Shown: piece by piece, positions 60,896-64,000 of the stretch | Position numbering within the stretch: the first letter of the stretch is position 1 | How the letters are laid out: each line of letters begins with the position of its first letter | Source: Mucilaginibacter_A sp050955045 | Lineage (GTDB): Bacteria; Bacteroidota; Bacteroidia; Sphingobacteriales; Sphingobacteriaceae | Reading direction: 5' to 3' | Length of the DNA: 64,000 nucleotides | Assembly: GCA_050955045.1 (NCBI GenBank) | Contig: JBPBQV010000019.1 | Coordinates: 1-64,000 of the forward strand | The notes under the pieces: model-generated | Told to the model about the DNA's origin: nothing | Seen by the model: only the letters and a program-made list of their open reading frames with translations | Databases searched by the model: none | Made by a program: the position numbers and the translations under genes

Positions 60896-61945
60896 CTAAA
60901 TTTCTTTGTTTGTTTCGTCTGTTTTTGTTTTAATTGCAGATTTAACTTTTGCTGCCATTTTTGCTTTTGCCGGAGCTTTAAGTTGGACAGATACCAATGG
61001 AGAACCCATAGTTGAGGATTTAACATATTCTCCCCAGGTTAAATTATCCTGACCCGGTTTCTGGATTTTAGCACGCTCGATAGCATAAGTTGCTGCAGTT
61101 TCTACTACCCATTCAAAGTTTTCTGCACCAACACTATTTATATCAGCATCCGGCGCCGGGTTACAAAAATCTATTGCATAAGGAATGCCATCGCGCACTG
61201 CAAACTCAACCGTATTAAAATCATAACCTAAATACTGGTTTAACAGGATGACATATTTTCTGATGGTTTCCAAAAGTTTTGCATCTGTTGTTGCGCCTTC
61301 AATTACATAACGCTCGTGGAAAGGATTGCGCGGCTCATACTGCATAATTTTTACATATTTTCCGCCGATGCAATAACATCTGAAATATTCCGTAAAAATG
61401 ATTTCCTCCTGCAACATCATTACATATTGTTTGGTGCCGTTGTATTTGTTAAAAAAATCTTCCGAGCTGTGCATTTTATAAACTTCTTTCCAGCCTCCGC
61501 CATCAAATGGTTTCATATAAGCCGGAAAACCAACATATTTAAAAATTGCGGGCCAGTTAAGCGGATATGATAGGTTGCGGAAAGATTCTTCGGAAGTATC
61601 ATCCGGATGTTCTTTAGACGGCAATAAAACTGTTTTCGGAACCGGAACGCCAATTTTTAAAGCCAGTGCGTTGTTAAAAAACTTTTCATCAGCACTCCAC
61701 CAAAACGGATTATTGATAACTGCAGTTCCTGTAATTGCTGCATTTTTCAGCATCGAGCGATAAAAAGGAACATCCTGCGAAATACGATCTACAATTACCG
61801 CATAATCCAAAGGTTCGCCCTGGAAAACCTTATCTACTTTTACAAACTCGGCAGTGATATCTTTTTCATTTTTACTGTTGATACGATCAACAAAAGCCTG
61901 CGGAAAACTATTTTCCTTACCGAATAAAATTCCTATTTTTTTCAT
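60896..61945 (-). CDS. ATP-grasp ligase (RimK/D-Ala-D-Ala ligase-like)
   Basis: A 349-residue ATP-grasp enzyme. The start at 61945 (MKKIGILFGKENSFPQAFVD) gives the standard N-terminal Rossmann-like domain, and the open frame upstream is rejected. Visible parts are the INNPFWWSADEKFFNNALAL region, the ATP-binding YPLNWPAIFKYVGFPAYMKPFDGGG in pieces (FPAYMKPFDGGGW), MMLQEEIIFTEYFRC, and the metal-site strand YDFNTVEFAVRDGIPYAIDFCNPAPD. It should ligate an amine to an acyl phosphate. The C-terminal 25 residues are Lys/Ala-rich. Part of the operon esterase - ATP-grasp - YbdK - GATase - ATP-grasp-like. Confidence 0.85.
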   Translation of the reverse strand: MKKIGILFGKENSFPQAFVDRINSKNEKDITAEFVKVDKVFQGEPLDYAVIVDRISQDVPFYRSMLKNAAITGTAVINNPFWWSADEKFFNNALALKIGVPVPKTVLLPSKEHPDDTSEESFRNLSYPLNWPAIFKYVGFPAYMKPFDGGGWKEVYKMHSSEDFFNKYNGTKQYVMMLQEEIIFTEYFRCYCIGGKYVKIMQYEPRNPFHERYVIEGATTDAKLLETIRKYVILLNQYLGYDFNTVEFAVRDGIPYAIDFCNPAPDADINSVGAENFEWVVETAATYAIERAKIQKPGQDNLTWGEYVKSSTMGSPLVSVQLKAPAKAKMAAKVKSAIKTKTDETNKEI

Positions 61946-61979
61946 GGTGATAAATTGGTTTAAAGGTGATGAATAATCA

Positions 61980-61994
61980 AATGCTTCTTTTATC
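61980..61994 (-). repeat. Dispersed 12-mer copy (intergenic)
   Basis: GATAAAAGAAGCATT on the minus strand, full consensus, in the 106-bp gap between the esterase end and the ATP-grasp start. A degenerate GATAAAAGCAG follows at about 62009. Confidence 0.9.
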
Positions 61995-62051
61995 AATACT
62001 TTTTTATAGATAAAAGCAGATTGATCTAACACCTAATTTAAAATACATAAC

Positions 62052-62756
62052 TTATAAAGTTGATAAATAATGCGGAAACATTTCTTTCCAGATCGGCCAA
62101 TCATGCACCGCATTTGGTCTGACGTCTAACCAATGGTTAATATTTTTGTTGGCTAATATATTTGATAATATTAAGTTAGATTCTAAACAAATATCATATT
62201 GTGAAGTACCCAGAATAATATTTAAGTTCCATAAATCAGGCTGATTATCTCCTGGCAAAAAATCAACAGGATTATTGTAGAAAATATTATCGTTGTAAAA
62301 ACCGTCTGTTTGGCTGCGGATATCAAACGCACCACTCATCGAAAATAAATGGCTAACCTGATTTGGATGTTTAAAAGAGAAATTAGCCGCGTGATAACCA
62401 CCAAAACTGCAGCCAGCCATAACAGCTTTACTTGCACCGGTTTCTAAAGTTGCCCAGGGAACGAGTTCTTCGTGCAGCATTTTATCGTACCAGATATGGT
62501 TTCTGGCACGTTCTGCCGGATGCACGCCTTTGTTGTACCAGCTTAAGGTATCAATAGAATCGGGACAATAAACCTTGATTAAACCTTCGTTGATAAACCA
62601 GGAAATAGAATCAATTAACCCAAAGTCTTTATTCTGATAATATCTGCCAAAAGAAGTTGGAAATAATATAACAGGCCTGCCACGATCACCAAATACCAGC
62701 ATATCCAGTTCAAAGCCTAAATTATATGAATACCATCGTCGGTGATTTTCTATCAT
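62052..62756 (-). CDS. Alpha/beta-hydrolase esterase of the ligase operon
   Basis: A 234-residue cytoplasmic hydrolase of the esterase-D-like group. The nucleophile elbow is AGCSFGGYHA (S117). Candidate acid and base residues are D in LGTSQYDICLES and the His of NAVHDWPIW near the C-terminus. No signal peptide. First gene of the minus-strand operon leading into two ligases and an amidotransferase, and divergent to a second esterase of related fold across a 147-bp gap. A role in processing the ester or peptide product is inferred. Confidence 0.85.
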   Translation of the reverse strand: MIENHRRWYSYNLGFELDMLVFGDRGRPVILFPTSFGRYYQNKDFGLIDSISWFINEGLIKVYCPDSIDTLSWYNKGVHPAERARNHIWYDKMLHEELVPWATLETGASKAVMAGCSFGGYHAANFSFKHPNQVSHLFSMSGAFDIRSQTDGFYNDNIFYNNPVDFLPGDNQPDLWNLNIILGTSQYDICLESNLILSNILANKNINHWLDVRPNAVHDWPIWKEMFPHYLSTL

Positions 62757-62903
62757 GCTATTTATTTTCGGTACGCTGGTAATATAGTTTCTTTGTAATT
62801 AAAATCAAAAAAAATATGGTCTGGTACCGGTTTTGTTACCTGCAATCACAGATTTTTTAAATTTAAAACTTTCTAAAAACAGTATAGGTATTACCACGTA
62901 TTA

Positions 62904-63713
62904 ATGCAGGATATGGCAGTAACAGAAGAAACTTTAGTAATTGAATCCGATTTTTTAAAAAGAGAAGTGCTCTGTTCGTTGCTGGTTCCCGAAAGGTTTG
63001 ATACGCTGCATAAAATCAATTTGCTACTTTTAAATGATGGTCAGGAAGTAAAAAATCTTCAGCTTAAAACAACTCTTGAAAATTTATACGATAACCGGCA
63101 AATTCCGCCCACGTTGGTTGCTGCAATCCACGCTAATGAAGAAAGGATACAGGAATACGGAGCAGCAGGGATTCCGGATTTTAAAGGCCGCGGAAGTAAA
63201 GCTGCTGCTTATACTTCTTTTATCACCCAAGAATTGTTGCCCAAATTACAGGAGTTAATTGGTTTAAGAATTTTTAATACGATTGCTTTTGCAGGTTGCT
63301 CTTTAGGCGGATTATCTGCGCTGGATATTTCCTTAAATAACCCGCAATTGTTTAACAAAGTTGGTGCTTTTTCCGGTTCTTTTTGGTGGCGAAGCAAGGA
63401 TTTAAAAGATAATTACAGCGATGAACAGGATCGGATTATGCATAAAATTATCCGGCAAAAACAGGATCTGCCCAACTTGAAATTCTGGTTTCAAACCGGC
63501 ACAAAAGATGAGACAGCAGACCGTAACCAAAATGGTATTATAGACTCTATTGATGATGCAATTGACCTGATTAAAACATTAGAAAGCCAAGGTTACAGCC
63601 GCAATACAGATATTCAATATGTAGAGATTGTAAACGGCCAGCATAATACAGCAACCTGGGCCAAAGCGATGCCTAAATTTTTGCGCTGGGCGTTTCCGGC
63701 AAATAAAAATTAG
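62904..63713 (+). CDS. Alpha/beta-hydrolase-fold esterase (second copy)
   Basis: A 269-residue protein similar in type to enterochelin-esterase-like hydrolases. The nucleophile elbow is AGCSLGGLSALD (S133), followed by VGAFSGSFWWR, an acidic GTKDETADRNQNGIIDS region and the base His of EIVNGQHNTATW near the C-terminus. No signal peptide seen. An ATG at 62913 (MAVTEE) is an equally possible start. Its divergent position next to the operon suggests shared regulation. A dispersed 12-mer (63210-63224, minus) encodes part of TSFI. Confidence 0.85.
   Translation: MQDMAVTEETLVIESDFLKREVLCSLLVPERFDTLHKINLLLLNDGQEVKNLQLKTTLENLYDNRQIPPTLVAAIHANEERIQEYGAAGIPDFKGRGSKAAAYTSFITQELLPKLQELIGLRIFNTIAFAGCSLGGLSALDISLNNPQLFNKVGAFSGSFWWRSKDLKDNYSDEQDRIMHKIIRQKQDLPNLKFWFQTGTKDETADRNQNGIIDSIDDAIDLIKTLESQGYSRNTDIQYVEIVNGQHNTATWAKAMPKFLRWAFPANKN
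63210..63224 (-). repeat. Dispersed 12-mer copy in the second esterase gene, antisense
   Basis: GATAAAAGAAGTATA on the minus strand; the coding strand reads YTSFI. Confidence 0.88.
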
Positions 63714-63717
63714 TATT

Positions 63718-63993
63718 ATGGAAACCAGCGTATTAGTTGCAAAACTTGAAAATCTCCCGGAGTCTTTAAAAAAAGAAGTAGAAGATTTTGTTGATTTTTT
63801 GATTTTTAAGGAAATGGCTGAAGCCAGTAATTATTCTGTTGAAGATTCAGAACTTATTCACCAATATATTAAAAAATTATCAAAAATTGAAACGATAATT
63901 CCTAAACCAGTTTTTGGTAGCGGAAAAGGTCTATTTGGTAAAATGGCTGATGATTTTGATGCGCCTTTGGATGAGATGAAAGAATATAGGTAG
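63718..63993 (+). CDS. DUF2281 family antitoxin-like protein
   Basis: A 91-residue protein starting four bases after the esterase stop. The N-terminal helix region (KLENLPESLKKEVEDFVDFL) and the C-terminal GLFGKMADDFDAPLDEMKEY are the two halves typical of DUF2281 proteins, which are commonly paired with PIN-type toxins. An ATG lies two bases after the stop (63995), where such a partner could begin, but the window ends there. Confidence 0.8.
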   Translation: METSVLVAKLENLPESLKKEVEDFVDFLIFKEMAEASNYSVEDSELIHQYIKKLSKIETIIPKPVFGSGKGLFGKMADDFDAPLDEMKEYR

Positions 63994-64000
63994 AATGAAA

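Noticed and set aside
804..63224. The 12-mer as a CRISPR repeat or insertion-sequence end
   Set aside because: Copies are spaced irregularly over kilobases, have no unit-length spacers, no shared flanks, no target duplications and no nearby transposase or cas gene.
804..63224. The 12-mer as a promoter element
   Set aside because: It does not resemble the TTTG/TAnnTTTG boxes, lies mostly at gene 3' ends or inside genes, and has no fixed orientation to transcription.

Overview
The window is a chromosomal segment of a member of the Bacteroidota, most likely family Sphingobacteriaceae (Pedobacter/Mucilaginibacter-like). This rests on the AT-rich DNA, the lack of Shine-Dalgarno-type starts, a 14-gene nuo operon with a short NuoG, an exbB-exbD-exbD-tonB operon followed by a PstS-like lipoprotein, type IX secretion/gliding genes (gldJ, porV), and sugar-acid catabolic genes typical of plant-polysaccharide degraders. 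No phage, insertion sequence, rRNA, tRNA or CRISPR array was recognised.

Layout. 1-6.1 kb: hexuronate catabolism (uxaC, 2-keto-3-deoxygluconate kinase, KDPG aldolase, hexuronate MFS transporter, GapN-like aldehyde dehydrogenase). 6.2-10.5 kb, minus strand: a secreted pectinesterase and a deoxysugar (L-fucose/L-rhamnose) oxidation set (FAH-family hydrolase, SDR dehydrogenase, mutarotase, FucP-like transporter). 10.6-18.4 kb: peptidase T, two tandem paralogous outer-membrane proteins, a YjbR-family protein, M14 peptidase, rhomboid protease, an unknown protein, dipeptide epimerase. 18.5-29.8 kb: BlaR1-like sensor fused to a TonB-type C-terminus with BlaI repressor, beta-CASP nuclease, two M28 peptidases, acyltransferase, Nudix hydrolase, EamA transporter, metK. 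30-36.5 kb: SUI1 protein and the exb/tonB/PstS/TPR operon. 36.6-49.8 kb: nuoA-N, with an extra 59-residue membrane ORF between nuoE and nuoF. 49.8-57.5 kb: DedA, pyrophosphatase, CNNM/CBS protein, rsmE, DUF4159, gldJ, porV, ispF. 57.5-64 kb: a small Cys-rich membrane protein, then a minus-strand operon with two ATP-grasp-type proteins, a class I glutamine amidotransferase, a YbdK-type carboxylate-amine ligase and an esterase, a divergent second esterase, and a DUF2281 antitoxin-like gene at the edge.

The most striking structure is not a gene. A 12-bp sequence, TAAAAGAAGYAT, most often preceded by GA, GG or GC, occurs 30 times exactly, plus about a dozen one-mismatch variants, where far less than one copy is expected by chance. 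Seventeen copies lie in the small intergenic fraction, ten of these within about 11 nt of a stop codon. Copies inside genes lie on either strand and in more than one frame. Some form inverted pairs, including a perfect 40-bp palindrome between nuoF and nuoG. This is the pattern of a DNA-level dispersed signal such as the DNA uptake sequences of Neisseria and Pasteurellaceae, but I know of no such sequence described for this phylum. The second candidate is the ATP-grasp/amidotransferase/YbdK/esterase operon, which looks like a pathway for an unidentified amide- or peptide-type product.
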